Shown here one piece after another: positions 1 through 7,508 of a DNA stretch of 64,000 nucleotides. Within the stretch, counting starts at the first letter, position 1. Each line of letters begins with the position of its first letter. The DNA is from Apilactobacillus kunkeei DSM 12361 = ATCC 700308 (GTDB taxonomy: Bacteria; Bacillota; Bacilli; Lactobacillales; Lactobacillaceae), in assembly GCF_001281265.1 (NCBI RefSeq), contig NZ_JXDB01000007.1, positions 1-64,000 of the forward strand, given 5' to 3'. Both the position numbers and the translations under genes were made by a program. The notes under the pieces are model-generated. The model was given only the letters and a program-made list of their open reading frames with translations. It was not told the origin of the DNA and made no database searches.

Positions 1-4
1 TTAT

Positions 5-77
5 TCCGAATTAGCTCAGTTGGTAGAGCACCTGACTGTTAATCAGGTTGTCGTCAGTTCGAGTCTGACATTCGGAG
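5..77 (+). tRNA. tRNA-Asn(GTT)
   Basis: A full cloverleaf is visible: acceptor strands TCCGAAT and ATTCGGA pair, the anticodon loop carries GTT at 38-40 and the T-loop is canonical. No CCA is encoded. It is the first of twelve closely packed tRNA genes, so the transcript probably begins left of the window. Confidence 0.97.
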
Positions 78-91
78 TTATAACTGGTCTT

Positions 92-183
92 GGAGAGTTG
101 TCCGAGTTGGCCGAAGGAGCATCATTGGAAATGATGTAAACGGGTGAATGCCTGTTTCAAGGGTTCGAATCCCTTACTCTCCG
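92..183 (+). tRNA. tRNA-Ser(GGA)
   Basis: A class II tRNA with a long variable arm. Acceptor strands GGAGAGT and ACTCTCC pair, and the anticodon stem CATCA/TGATG encloses a loop with anticodon GGA. CCA is not encoded. Confidence 0.97.
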
Positions 184-199
184 TACACCTTATAGTTAT

Positions 200-272
200 G
201 ACCCGTTGGTCAAGTGGTTTAAGACACTGCCCTTTCACGGCAGTAACATGGGTTCGAATCCCGTACGGGTCA
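200..272 (+). tRNA. tRNA-Glu(TTC)
   Basis: Acceptor strands GACCCGT and ACGGGTC pair. The anticodon stem CTGCC/GGCAG encloses the loop CTTTCAC with anticodon TTC. The discriminator is A and CCA is not encoded. Confidence 0.97.
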
Positions 273-281
273 TTTATATTT

Positions 282-354
282 GGAGGATTAGCTCAGTTGG
301 GAGAGCATCTGCCTTACAAGCAGGAGGTCACAGGTTCGAGCCCTGTATCCTCCA
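282..354 (+). tRNA. tRNA-Val(TAC)
   Basis: Acceptor strands GGAGGAT and ATCCTCC pair. The anticodon loop CTTACAA gives anticodon TAC, the discriminator is A, and the T-loop is canonical. Confidence 0.97.
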
Positions 355-372
355 TTCCAAATATATTGGACT

Positions 373-447
373 GGTTCGTTGGTCTAGTTGGTTTAGGACG
401 CCTGCCTGTCACGCAGGAGGTCACGAGTTCGAGTCTCGTACGAACCG
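373..447 (+). tRNA. tRNA-Asp(GTC)
   Basis: Acceptor strands GGTTCGT and ACGAACC pair. The anticodon stem CCTGC/GCAGG encloses a loop with anticodon GTC, and the discriminator is G. Confidence 0.97.
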
Positions 448-448
448 T

Positions 449-503
449 TGTTGTCATTGACAACATAATTGAATATTTATCTATAGCAAGACATAAATGG
501 TAT
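449..503 (+). other. Spacer inside the tRNA cluster with a short hairpin
   Basis: This is the longest gap inside the tRNA cluster. It opens with the inverted repeat GTTGTC-att-GACAAC, and a TTGACA at 457-462 lies in its right arm. No good -10 box sits at normal spacing (TATAGC is 19 nt away). It may be a processing site or a weak internal promoter; I cannot decide from sequence. Confidence 0.3.
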
Positions 504-576
504 GGCTCGGTAGCTCAGTTGGTAGAGCAACGGATTGAAGCTCCGTGTGTCGGCAGTTCGATTCTGTCCCGCGCCA
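504..576 (+). tRNA. tRNA-Phe(GAA)
   Basis: The anticodon stem ACGGA/TCCGT encloses loop TTGAAGC with anticodon GAA. The acceptor strands GGCTCGG (504-510) and CCGCGCC (569-575) pair except at the fourth pair, where T507 faces C572. The rest of the cloverleaf, including the T-loop, is normal. Confidence 0.94.
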
Positions 577-581
577 TTTAT

Positions 582-667
582 GGAGGGGTAGCGAAGTCTG
601 GCTAAACGCGGCGGACTGTAAATCCGCTCCTTCGGGTTCGGTGGTTCGAATCCACTCCCCTCCACCA
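582..667 (+). tRNA. tRNA-Tyr(GTA)
   Basis: A class II tRNA with acceptor strands GGAGGGG and CCCCTCC, anticodon GTA and a long variable arm. The discriminator A664 is followed by CCA at 665-667, so this is the only tRNA here whose 3' CCA is encoded. Only one base then separates it from tRNA-Trp. Confidence 0.96.
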
Positions 668-668
668 T

Positions 669-739
669 AGGGATATAGTATAATGGTAGTACAACGGTCT
701 CCAAAACCGTTGGTGCGGGTTCAACTCCTGCTATCCCTG
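669..739 (+). tRNA. tRNA-Trp(CCA)
   Basis: Acceptor strands AGGGATA and TATCCCT pair. The anticodon stem ACGGT/ACCGT encloses a loop with anticodon CCA, and the discriminator is G. Confidence 0.97.
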
Positions 740-753
740 TTAATGTTGCTATG

Positions 754-827
754 GCGGTAGTGGTGAAGTGGTTAACACATCGGATTGTGGTTCCGACACG
801 CGTGGGTTCGATTCCCACCTACCGCCC
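754..827 (+). tRNA. tRNA-His(GTG)
   Basis: Acceptor strands GCGGTAG and CTACCGC pair. The encoded extra G at 754 can face C827, as expected for G-1 of tRNA-His. The loop TTGTGGT gives anticodon GTG. Confidence 0.97.
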
Positions 828-835
828 TTTTTAAT

Positions 836-907
836 TGGGCTATAGCCAAGTGGTAAGGCACTGGACTTTGACTCCATTATGCGCTGGTTCGAATCCAGCT
901 AGCCCAG
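836..907 (+). tRNA. tRNA-Gln(TTG)
   Basis: Acceptor strands TGGGCTA and TAGCCCA pair. The anticodon loop CTTTGAC gives anticodon TTG, and the discriminator is G. Confidence 0.97.
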
Positions 908-925
908 TTGAATTCGAACTAAAAT

Positions 926-996
<71 letters not shown>

Positions 997-1017
997 TTGG
1001 CTTCATTTTAATATTAT

Positions 1018-1101
1018 GCCGGAGTGGCGGAATTGGCAGACGCGCTGGACTCAAAATCCAGTGATCGCAAGATCGTGTGGGTTCGAACCCCACCTCCGGT
1101 A
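1018..1101 (+). tRNA. tRNA-Leu(CAA)
   Basis: A class II tRNA. Acceptor strands GCCGGAG and CTCCGGT pair with a terminal G-U. The anticodon loop CTCAAAA gives CAA, there is a variable arm, and the discriminator is A. It is the last tRNA of the cluster. Confidence 0.97.
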
Positions 1102-1105
1102 CTAA

Positions 1106-1142
1106 TTAAAAAAAGACTATCCGAAAGGGTAGTCTTTTTTTG
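1106..1142 (+). terminator. Terminator of the tRNA cluster
   Basis: An A-run and the stem AGACTATCC / GGGTAGTCT with a GAAA loop are followed by a run of T. This is a strong intrinsic terminator that closes the tRNA transcript. Confidence 0.92.
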
Positions 1143-1155
1143 TATTTGTGATTAC

Positions 1156-1184
1156 TTTAAAAAATATTAAAGTTATGATATTAT
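1156..1184 (+). promoter_or_regulatory. Probable metK promoter
   Basis: TTTAAA (1156-1161), a 17-nt spacer and TATTAT (1179-1184) preceded by TGA, an extended -10. The predicted start near 1191 coincides with the first arm of the SMK box. Confidence 0.6.
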
Positions 1185-1190
1185 TTTAAG

Positions 1191-1264
1191 AGTTATAAGC
1201 GTATTCCCGATAGGATTCACCTTGATAGTGAAGATGCCTTGTAACCAAATCAATAGGGGGAATC
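1191..1264 (+). promoter_or_regulatory. SMK box (SAM-III riboswitch) of metK
   Basis: The arm GTTATAAG (1192-1199) pairs with CTTGTAAC (1238-1245), the outer helix typical of SMK boxes. ATTCCC (1203-1208) is exactly complementary to GGGAAT (1258-1263), which contains the 3' part of the metK Shine-Dalgarno GGGGG. The downstream GATGCC and GTAACC segments also match the family as I recall it. In the known mechanism SAM binding locks this pairing and hides the ribosome binding site, so metK is switched off at the level of translation. Confidence 0.88.
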
Positions 1265-1270
1265 ATTAAA

Positions 1271-2458
1271 ATGCAAGAAAGACATTTATTTACATCAGAA
1301 TCTGTTTCGGAAGGACATCCAGATAAAATTGCTGATCAAATCAGTGACGCTATCCTAGATGAAATGCTAAAGCAAGATCCTGATTCCAGAGTTGCTTGTG
1401 AATGTTCAGTAACTACTGGTTTAGTATTGGTTTTTGGTGAAATTACTACCAAAGCATACGTTAACATTCAAAAAATCGTTAGAGAAACTATCAAAGAAAT
1501 TGGTTACGACAATGACCAATATGGTTTCGATGGTAATACTTGTGCAGTATTAGTTGCCATTGATGAACAATCACCTGATATTGCTCAAGGTGTTGATGAT
1601 TCTCTAGAAACTCGTGACAGTAGTGAAGATGCTCTAGATAAGATTGGGGCGGGTGACCAAGGTTTAATGTTTGGTTACGCTGTTGATGAAACGCCTGAAT
1701 TAATGCCACTACCAATTTCTCTAAGTCACAAATTAATGAGAAAAATTGCTGACTTAAGAAAAGATGGTACAATTCCATACTTAAGACCTGATGCAAAGGC
1801 CGAAGTAACTGTTGAATACGATGACAACAACAAGCCTGTTGCCGTTGAAACAGTTGTTTTAAGTACTCAACATGATCCAGATGTTACTTTAGAACAAATT
1901 AGAAAAGATGTTATCGAACAAGTAATCAAAGCTGTTATTCCAACTGAATTACTAAATGACAACACCAAATTCTTCATTAATCCTACTGGACGTTTCGTAA
2001 TTGGTGGACCTCAAGGTGACGCCGGTTTAACTGGTAGAAAGATTATTGTTGATACTTACGGTGGAGCTGCTCACCACGGTGGTGGTGCATTCTCTGGTAA
2101 GGATGCTACTAAGGTTGATAGATCAGCAAGTTATGCTGCTAGATACATTGCCAAGAACATCGTTGCTGCTAAGTTAGCTACTCGTATTGAAGTACAAGTT
2201 GCTTACGCTATCGGTGTTGCAAAGCCTGTTTCAATTTCTGTAAATACTTTTGGTACAGCTACTGTTTCAGAAAATGACCTAATTAAAGCAATTAGAGAAA
2301 TTTTTGACTTAAGACCAGCTGGTATCATTAAGATGCTTGACTTAAAGCGTCCTATTTACAAGAAAACAGCTGCTTATGGTCACTTTGGTAGAACTGACGT
2401 TGATTTACCTTGGGAACACACTGACAAGGTTGAAGAACTACAAAATTTCTTTAAATAA
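1271..2458 (+). CDS. metK: S-adenosylmethionine synthetase
   Basis: MetK makes S-adenosylmethionine from methionine and ATP in the cytosol and so supplies the methyltransferases encoded in this window. The 395-residue product is full length. It has the N-terminal GHPDKIADQ segment, the ATP-binding GAGDQG motif at residues 126-131 and the GGGAFSGKD loop. The ATG at 1271 lies 10 nt after GGGGG, which is part of the SMK box, so synthesis should fall when SAM is plentiful. The gene forms a single unit with its own promoter and terminator. Confidence 0.98.
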   Translation: MQERHLFTSESVSEGHPDKIADQISDAILDEMLKQDPDSRVACECSVTTGLVLVFGEITTKAYVNIQKIVRETIKEIGYDNDQYGFDGNTCAVLVAIDEQSPDIAQGVDDSLETRDSSEDALDKIGAGDQGLMFGYAVDETPELMPLPISLSHKLMRKIADLRKDGTIPYLRPDAKAEVTVEYDDNNKPVAVETVVLSTQHDPDVTLEQIRKDVIEQVIKAVIPTELLNDNTKFFINPTGRFVIGGPQGDAGLTGRKIIVDTYGGAAHHGGGAFSGKDATKVDRSASYAARYIAKNIVAAKLATRIEVQVAYAIGVAKPVSISVNTFGTATVSENDLIKAIREIFDLRPAGIIKMLDLKRPIYKKTAAYGHFGRTDVDLPWEHTDKVEELQNFFK

Positions 2459-2478
2459 TATATCTTAAAACGATAAAG

Positions 2479-2520
2479 ACGATTTATTTGTAGAAAATTA
2501 CTTATAAATCGTTTTTATTT
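2479..2520 (+). terminator. metK terminator
   Basis: The stem ACGATTTAT (2479-2487) / ATAAATCGT (2504-2512) is followed by TTTTATTTT. Confidence 0.85.
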
Positions 2521-2533
2521 TGATGGAGGAACA

Positions 2534-4003
2534 ATGAGTATTAATACGCAAAAGAACAATGTTTTATTAGTAACCATATCATTGTTTATCGCTACATTTA
2601 TGAGTGCCGTTGAAGGAACGATTGTATCAACTGCGATGCCCACAATTGTAGGGGATTTACATGGTGTTTCAATTATGAACTGGGTGTTCTCAGTTTACTT
2701 ACTTACCAATGCAATATCGACTCCAATTTATGGAAAGCTATCCGACCAATTTGGTAGAAAGAAGATTTTCATCTTTGGGATTGGAATATTCTTAATCGGA
2801 TCAATTTTTTCCGGATTGTCTAATTCAATGACAACATTGATTATTTGGCGAGCAATTCAAGGTGTTGGTGCTGGAGTAATTATGCCATTATCCTACACGA
2901 TTGTTGCTGATATCTATTCAGACGAGAATAGGGGTAAAATCTTAGGATTAAACGGTGCTATTTGGGGGATTGCGTCCATCTTGGCGCCTTTAATAGGTGG
3001 ATTTTTAGTCGATAGTCTTAGTTGGCACTGGATTTTCTTTTTAAACGTACCGCTAGGAATCATTGCTTTAATTATTTTTATCATGAGTTTTCATGAAAAA
3101 CATATTGTGGTTAAACAATCAATTGATTATCTAGGAATGATTTATCTATCATTACTATTACTATCATTGATGTACATCATCCAATTGATTAGTGATTTAT
3201 CTGATAACTGGCAACCAATCTCATACTGTACTTTCTTCTCAATATTATTGTTAATCTTATTTGTAAGAAAAGAACATTGTGCTGAAAACCCAATCATTCC
3301 AATGAAGTTACTGAAAAACAGAACGTTTGTTATTCAAAATATCATTGCCTTTCTAATCAGTGGTTTCTTGATGGGACTAGAAGTTTATCTTCCAGTTTGG
3401 ACCCAGGGAATATTCGGATATCCAGCAACACTTTCTGGTCTAGCTATCACACCAACTTCAATCCTTTGGATCTTTGGTGCATTTGTATCTGGATGGTTAT
3501 TATCGAAAATGAAGGCATTTTACGCAACAATGTTTGGTTTATTCTTTATTTTAGTTGCTGCCATTTGGGTAGTATTGCTTCCATTTACCGTCTCATTTGC
3601 TTGGTTCTTTGCCATCGCAGCAATTTGTGGAATTGGTTTTGGAATCACCATTACCAACGGAACAGTTATCTCACAAAATAGTGTTGAAAAAACAGATGTT
3701 GGTGTTGCAACATCATTCAATACATTATGTAGAATATTTGGTCAAACATTGATTGTGGCCGTTTTAGGTATCGTGATGAATAGACAATTAACCATTGGAA
3801 TTCTTCATACTGATGGTGCTAAGATGGATATGATTAATAAAATTGTTAACGTTAAAACCGCTCATTTAGTTCCTACTAAGTTAATGGAACCATTAAGAAA
3901 CGTGATTTACGATTCACTACACAAAGTATTTTGGGTATGTTTGTTTATTGTTATCTTTGCGGTAATTGTAAACTTATACGATCGTATTTTAGCTAAAAAA
4001 TAA
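2534..4003 (+). CDS. MFS multidrug-type exporter, DHA2 (14-TMS) family
   Basis: A 489-residue integral membrane protein of the EmrB/QacA type, expected to exchange protons for a small toxic or metabolic compound. The whole length is a series of hydrophobic segments, matching the 14-helix plan of the DHA2 family. The N-terminal half has the loop GKLSDQFGRKK (motif A) and a G-rich motif-C-like stretch ending LAPLIGG in helix 5. A GGAGGA ribosome site precedes the ATG at 2534. No regulator is adjacent and the substrate cannot be inferred. It stands alone between two terminators. Confidence 0.88.
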   Translation: MSINTQKNNVLLVTISLFIATFMSAVEGTIVSTAMPTIVGDLHGVSIMNWVFSVYLLTNAISTPIYGKLSDQFGRKKIFIFGIGIFLIGSIFSGLSNSMTTLIIWRAIQGVGAGVIMPLSYTIVADIYSDENRGKILGLNGAIWGIASILAPLIGGFLVDSLSWHWIFFLNVPLGIIALIIFIMSFHEKHIVVKQSIDYLGMIYLSLLLLSLMYIIQLISDLSDNWQPISYCTFFSILLLILFVRKEHCAENPIIPMKLLKNRTFVIQNIIAFLISGFLMGLEVYLPVWTQGIFGYPATLSGLAITPTSILWIFGAFVSGWLLSKMKAFYATMFGLFFILVAAIWVVLLPFTVSFAWFFAIAAICGIGFGITITNGTVISQNSVEKTDVGVATSFNTLCRIFGQTLIVAVLGIVMNRQLTIGILHTDGAKMDMINKIVNVKTAHLVPTKLMEPLRNVIYDSLHKVFWVCLFIVIFAVIVNLYDRILAKK

Positions 4004-4006
4004 AAT

Positions 4007-4043
4007 AAAAAAATTCCAACTTTAATTAGTTGGAATTTTTTTG
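4007..4043. terminator. Bidirectional terminator between the exporter and mnmM
   Basis: AAAAATTCCAAC (4009-4020) and GTTGGAATTTTT (4029-4040) form a perfect stem with A- and T-runs on both sides. The reverse-strand mnmM stop codon (4026-4028) lies in the loop. Confidence 0.92.
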
Positions 4044-4592
4044 TATTGCCAATAGGATAGGTGGGCAATGGACCTGATTGATAAATTGATATTGCATAAC
4101 GGAAAATGCTTTTTGATCTAAACTTTGAGCATATTGAATTACTGCATCCTTTTCTTGTAGACCGCCATCATGACCATAGTATAGAACTAAGACGACGATG
4201 CCGTTTACTTCTAGTTTTTCAAGACATGCTTTAATCGCTGTCAGGGTGGTATCTGGTTTGGTAATGATATCCTTATTGCTTCCTGGTAGGTATCCAAGGT
4301 TAAAGATGGCGGCATTAATTGATCCATCGACTAGTTTTGCAACATTTTCATGACCAGTATTAAAAAGTGTGACGTTATTACATAAATTTTTGTCATCTAA
4401 TCTTTTTTTAGTGTAGTTGATTGCTTCTGATTGCACATCGAAGCCGTAAACTTTACCATGCTCACCGACTAACTGTGATAAAAACTCAGTATCATTTCCT
4501 TTTCCAACGGTTGCATCAACGACAGTGTCGCCGTTTTGCACCAATTGAGATAAAAGAGTATGACTGTATCTAACTGATGGTTGGATTCTCAT
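4026..4592 (-). CDS. mnmM: tRNA 5-aminomethyl-2-thiouridine methyltransferase (YtqB family)
   Basis: A 188-residue class I SAM-dependent methyltransferase of the YtqB family. Family members (renamed MnmM) are known to methylate nm5s2U34 to mnm5s2U34 in the wobble position of tRNAs. The SAM-binding motif DATVGKGNDT is at residues 26-35 and the conserved NLGYLPG segment at 98-104. A good AAGGAG site precedes the ATG. The last codons form one arm of the terminator and the stop codon sits in its loop. A reverse-strand extended -10 (TGT then TAGAAT, 4627-4632) probably drives it. The exact tRNA substrate is by family, not seen here. Confidence 0.85.
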   Translation of the reverse strand: MRIQPSVRYSHTLLSQLVQNGDTVVDATVGKGNDTEFLSQLVGEHGKVYGFDVQSEAINYTKKRLDDKNLCNNVTLFNTGHENVAKLVDGSINAAIFNLGYLPGSNKDIITKPDTTLTAIKACLEKLEVNGIVVLVLYYGHDGGLQEKDAVIQYAQSLDQKAFSVMQYQFINQVHCPPILLAIQKNSN

Positions 4593-4651
4593 TATTTAAT
4601 TACTCCTTAATTAATAACTATCAATAATTCTAACACATTTGATAATTGTCC

Positions 4652-4680
4652 TTGATTTTAATTCTGTAGACTGGTATATT
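4652..4680 (+). promoter_or_regulatory. leuS promoter
   Basis: TTGATT (4652-4657), a 17-nt spacer and TATATT (4675-4680) preceded by TGG, an extended -10. It lies just ahead of the T-box leader. Confidence 0.78.
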
Positions 4681-4689
4681 TAAAATAAT

Positions 4690-4934
4690 TAAATTACCGA
4701 ATAGAAATTGTTGATACGAGGTAGTAGATTGGTGTTGCTTTTCAGAAACTAAATGGTCGCTGCGAATTTAGACCAATGCCAATTGAACTAGTCGTAGAGA
4801 TCTTGACTGAATCTCAGTAGGTTAAGACGTTTTCCGCGTTAAGGACTTGAGATGTATCTATATTTTATAGATAAACTTAGGTGGTACCGCGGAATGTTCG
4901 TCCTATAGGCTTTATAGCTTATAGGACTTTTTTA
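4690..4934 (+). promoter_or_regulatory. T-box leader of leuS, specifier CUA (Leu)
   Basis: The T-box core AGGTGGTACCGCG is at 4879-4891; its UGGU (4882-4885) can pair with the ACCA end of uncharged tRNA-Leu. In stem I, TACGA (4715-4719) pairs with TCGTA (4792-4796). Above that pairing an AGTA (4723-4726) faces CTA at 4788-4790, followed by a purine as in known specifier loops. CTA is a Leu codon, matching the downstream gene. The leader ends in a terminator that uncharged tRNA should open. Confidence 0.93.
4900..4934 (+). terminator. Regulated terminator of the leuS T-box
   Basis: GTCCTATA (4900-4907) pairs with TATAGGAC (4920-4927), followed by a run of T. This is the attenuator that the T-box controls. 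Confidence 0.9.
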
Positions 4935-4964
4935 TTCGATAACTGATTAAAGGAGGAATTTTTT

Positions 4965-7382
4965 ATGGCTTATAATCACAAAGATGTTGAAAAGAAATGG
5001 CAAAAATATTGGGAAACCAATGAAACTTTTAAAACAACTAATGATGAAAATAAAGAAAATTACTATGCTCTAGATATGTTCCCATATCCTTCTGGTCAAG
5101 GACTTCACGTAGGACATCCTGAAGGATACACTGCGACTGATATCATGGCTAGATTTAAGAGAATGCAAGGAAAGAACGTATTACATCCAATTGGATTTGA
5201 TGCATTCGGTTTACCTGCAGAACAATACGCATTGAAGACAGGTAACCATCCTGGTTCATTTACTCAAAAGAACATCGAACACTTTAGAGAACAAATTAAG
5301 TCATTAGGTTTCTCATACGACTGGGACAGAGAAGTTGATACTACTGATCCTAAGTACTACAAGTGGACTCAATGGATTTTCGAACAATTATACAAAAAAG
5401 GCTTAGCTTACGAAGACGAAATCGAAGTTAACTGGGCTCCAGACTTTATGGGTGGAACCGTTGTTGCTAACGAAGAAGTTATTGATGGTAAGACTGAACG
5501 TGGTGGATACCCTGTATACCGTGTTCCAATGAAACAATGGGTATTAAAGATTACTGCATACGCAGATCGCTTAATTGATGACTTGGACGACTTAGACTGG
5601 CCAGAAAGCATTAAAGAAATGCAAAGAAACTGGATTGGTCGTTCAAAGGGTGCTAGCGTATTCTTTGGTGTTAAAGATCATAACGAAAAAATCGAAGTAT
5701 TCACAACTAGACCAGATACATTATTTGGTGCTGGATACATTGTGTTAGCACCTGATCATGATTTAGTAAATAAGATTGCTACTGACGACAAGAAAGAAGC
5801 AATTGAAGCTTACCGTAAGGAAGTTGCGACTAAGTCTGATTTAGAACGTACTGATTTAAACAAAGACAAGTCTGGCGTATTTACCGGGGCTTACGGAATT
5901 AACCCAGTTAATGGTGAACAAATTCCAATTTGGATTGGTGACTACGTTCTTTCATCATACGGAACTGGTGCAATTATGGCTGTTCCAGCACATGATGACC
6001 GTGATTATGAATTTGCCAAGAAATTTGACCTTCCTATCAAACCAGTTATTGAAGGTGGCGATATCGAAAAAGAAGCATACACTGGTGACGGTGTTCATAT
6101 TAACTCAGACTTCTTAGATGGTATGAACAAAAAAGATGCCATTGACGCTATCGTTAAATGGTTGGAAGACAACAAAGCAGGTCATGCAAAGACTAACTAT
6201 CGTTTAAGAGACTGGATCTTCTCACGTCAAAGATACTGGGGTGAACCAATCCCAGTTATTCATTGGGAAGACGGTGAAACTGGATTAGTACCAGAAGATG
6301 AACTTCCATTGGTATTACCAGAAACTGATAACATTGAACCATCAGGTACCGGTGAATCACCATTAGCTAACATCGACGAATGGGTAAATGTTGTTGATGA
6401 AAATGGTCGTAAGGGTAAACGTGAAACTAACACTATGCCACAATGGGCAGGTAGTTCATGGTACTACTTAAGATACATTGATCCACACAACGATAAGATG
6501 ATCGCTGACCCTGAATTATTAAAGAAATGGCTACCAGTTGACCTATACATTGGTGGTGCAGAACATGCCGTTCTTCACTTACTATATGCTCGTTTCTGGC
6601 ACAAAGTTCTTTACGATTTAGGTGTTGTTCCTACCAAGGAACCATTCCACAAGTTAGTTAACCAAGGAATGATTTTAGGTACTAACCACGAAAAGATGTC
6701 TAAATCAAAGGGTAACGTTGTTAACCCTGACGATATCGTTGAAGAATACGGTGCAGATACATTGAGATTATACGAAATGTTCATGGGCCCATTAACTGAA
6801 TCAAAACCATGGAGTACAGAAGGTATTAATGGTGCCAACAGATGGGTTAACCGTGTTTGGAGATTAATGATCGATGACGAAGACAAACTTCGTGACCGTA
6901 TCACTACTGTAAACGACCATAAATTAGATAAGATTTACAACCAAACTGTTAAGAAGGTAACTGATGATTACGAAAATCTTCGTTTCAACGTTGCTATTTC
7001 AAGTATGATGGTATTCATTAACGAATGCTACAAGCAAGATAGTCTATTCTTAGACTACATGGAAGGATTCGTGAAGTTAGTTTCACCAATCATTCCACAT
7101 ATGGCTGAAGAACTATGGAGCAAGTTTGGTCATGACGACAGCATTGCTTATGCTAAATGGCCAGAATATGATGAAAGCAAACTAGTTGATGATGAAGTAC
7201 AAATCGTAGTTCAAGTTAACGGTAAGGTTAGAGCTCATATTAAGGTTGCAGCTGATGCATCTAAGGATGATACTCAAGAAGCAGCTATGAGTGACGACAA
7301 GATTAAGGCAGATATTGAAGGAAAGACGGTTAGAAAAGTAATTGTTGTTCCTGGTAAGATTGTAAATATCGTTGCTAACTAA
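4965..7382 (+). CDS. leuS: Leucyl-tRNA synthetase
   Basis: Charges tRNA-Leu with leucine. The 805-residue class I enzyme has the HIGH-type motif HVGH at residues 48-51, the large CP1 editing insertion, and KMSKS at 577-581, then the C-terminal anticodon-binding region. Length is normal for bacterial LeuRS. An AAAGGAGG site precedes the ATG. It is a single-gene unit controlled by the upstream T-box, whose specifier is a Leu codon. Confidence 0.98.
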   Translation: MAYNHKDVEKKWQKYWETNETFKTTNDENKENYYALDMFPYPSGQGLHVGHPEGYTATDIMARFKRMQGKNVLHPIGFDAFGLPAEQYALKTGNHPGSFTQKNIEHFREQIKSLGFSYDWDREVDTTDPKYYKWTQWIFEQLYKKGLAYEDEIEVNWAPDFMGGTVVANEEVIDGKTERGGYPVYRVPMKQWVLKITAYADRLIDDLDDLDWPESIKEMQRNWIGRSKGASVFFGVKDHNEKIEVFTTRPDTLFGAGYIVLAPDHDLVNKIATDDKKEAIEAYRKEVATKSDLERTDLNKDKSGVFTGAYGINPVNGEQIPIWIGDYVLSSYGTGAIMAVPAHDDRDYEFAKKFDLPIKPVIEGGDIEKEAYTGDGVHINSDFLDGMNKKDAIDAIVKWLEDNKAGHAKTNYRLRDWIFSRQRYWGEPIPVIHWEDGETGLVPEDELPLVLPETDNIEPSGTGESPLANIDEWVNVVDENGRKGKRETNTMPQWAGSSWYYLRYIDPHNDKMIADPELLKKWLPVDLYIGGAEHAVLHLLYARFWHKVLYDLGVVPTKEPFHKLVNQGMILGTNHEKMSKSKGNVVNPDDIVEEYGADTLRLYEMFMGPLTESKPWSTEGINGANRWVNRVWRLMIDDEDKLRDRITTVNDHKLDKIYNQTVKKVTDDYENLRFNVAISSMMVFINECYKQDSLFLDYMEGFVKLVSPIIPHMAEELWSKFGHDDSIAYAKWPEYDESKLVDDEVQIVVQVNGKVRAHIKVAADASKDDTQEAAMSDDKIKADIEGKTVRKVIVVPGKIVNIVAN

Positions 7383-7385
7383 AGA

Positions 7386-7422
7386 AAAAGAGTGATAATT
7401 TAACGATTATCACTCTTTTTTT
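7386..7422 (+). terminator. leuS terminator
   Basis: The stem AGAGTGATAAT / ATTATCACTCT with a 6-nt loop is followed by eight T. Confidence 0.92.
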
Positions 7423-7508
7423 GTGTCTAATAGTGGTATCATGTTGATTACGAGTAAAATATTGATTAAAATGAACAAGTTAGAGAAATTTGAAAGTGGG
7501 AATGCGAT

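Noticed and set aside
457-485. TTGACA inside the tRNA cluster as an internal promoter.
   Set aside because: No acceptable -10 at 16-18 nt, and the hexamer is one arm of a small hairpin.
4811-4820. CTC (4813-4815) as the leuS T-box specifier.
   Set aside because: It lies outside the stem I internal loop defined by TACGA/TCGTA; CTA at 4788-4790 sits correctly.
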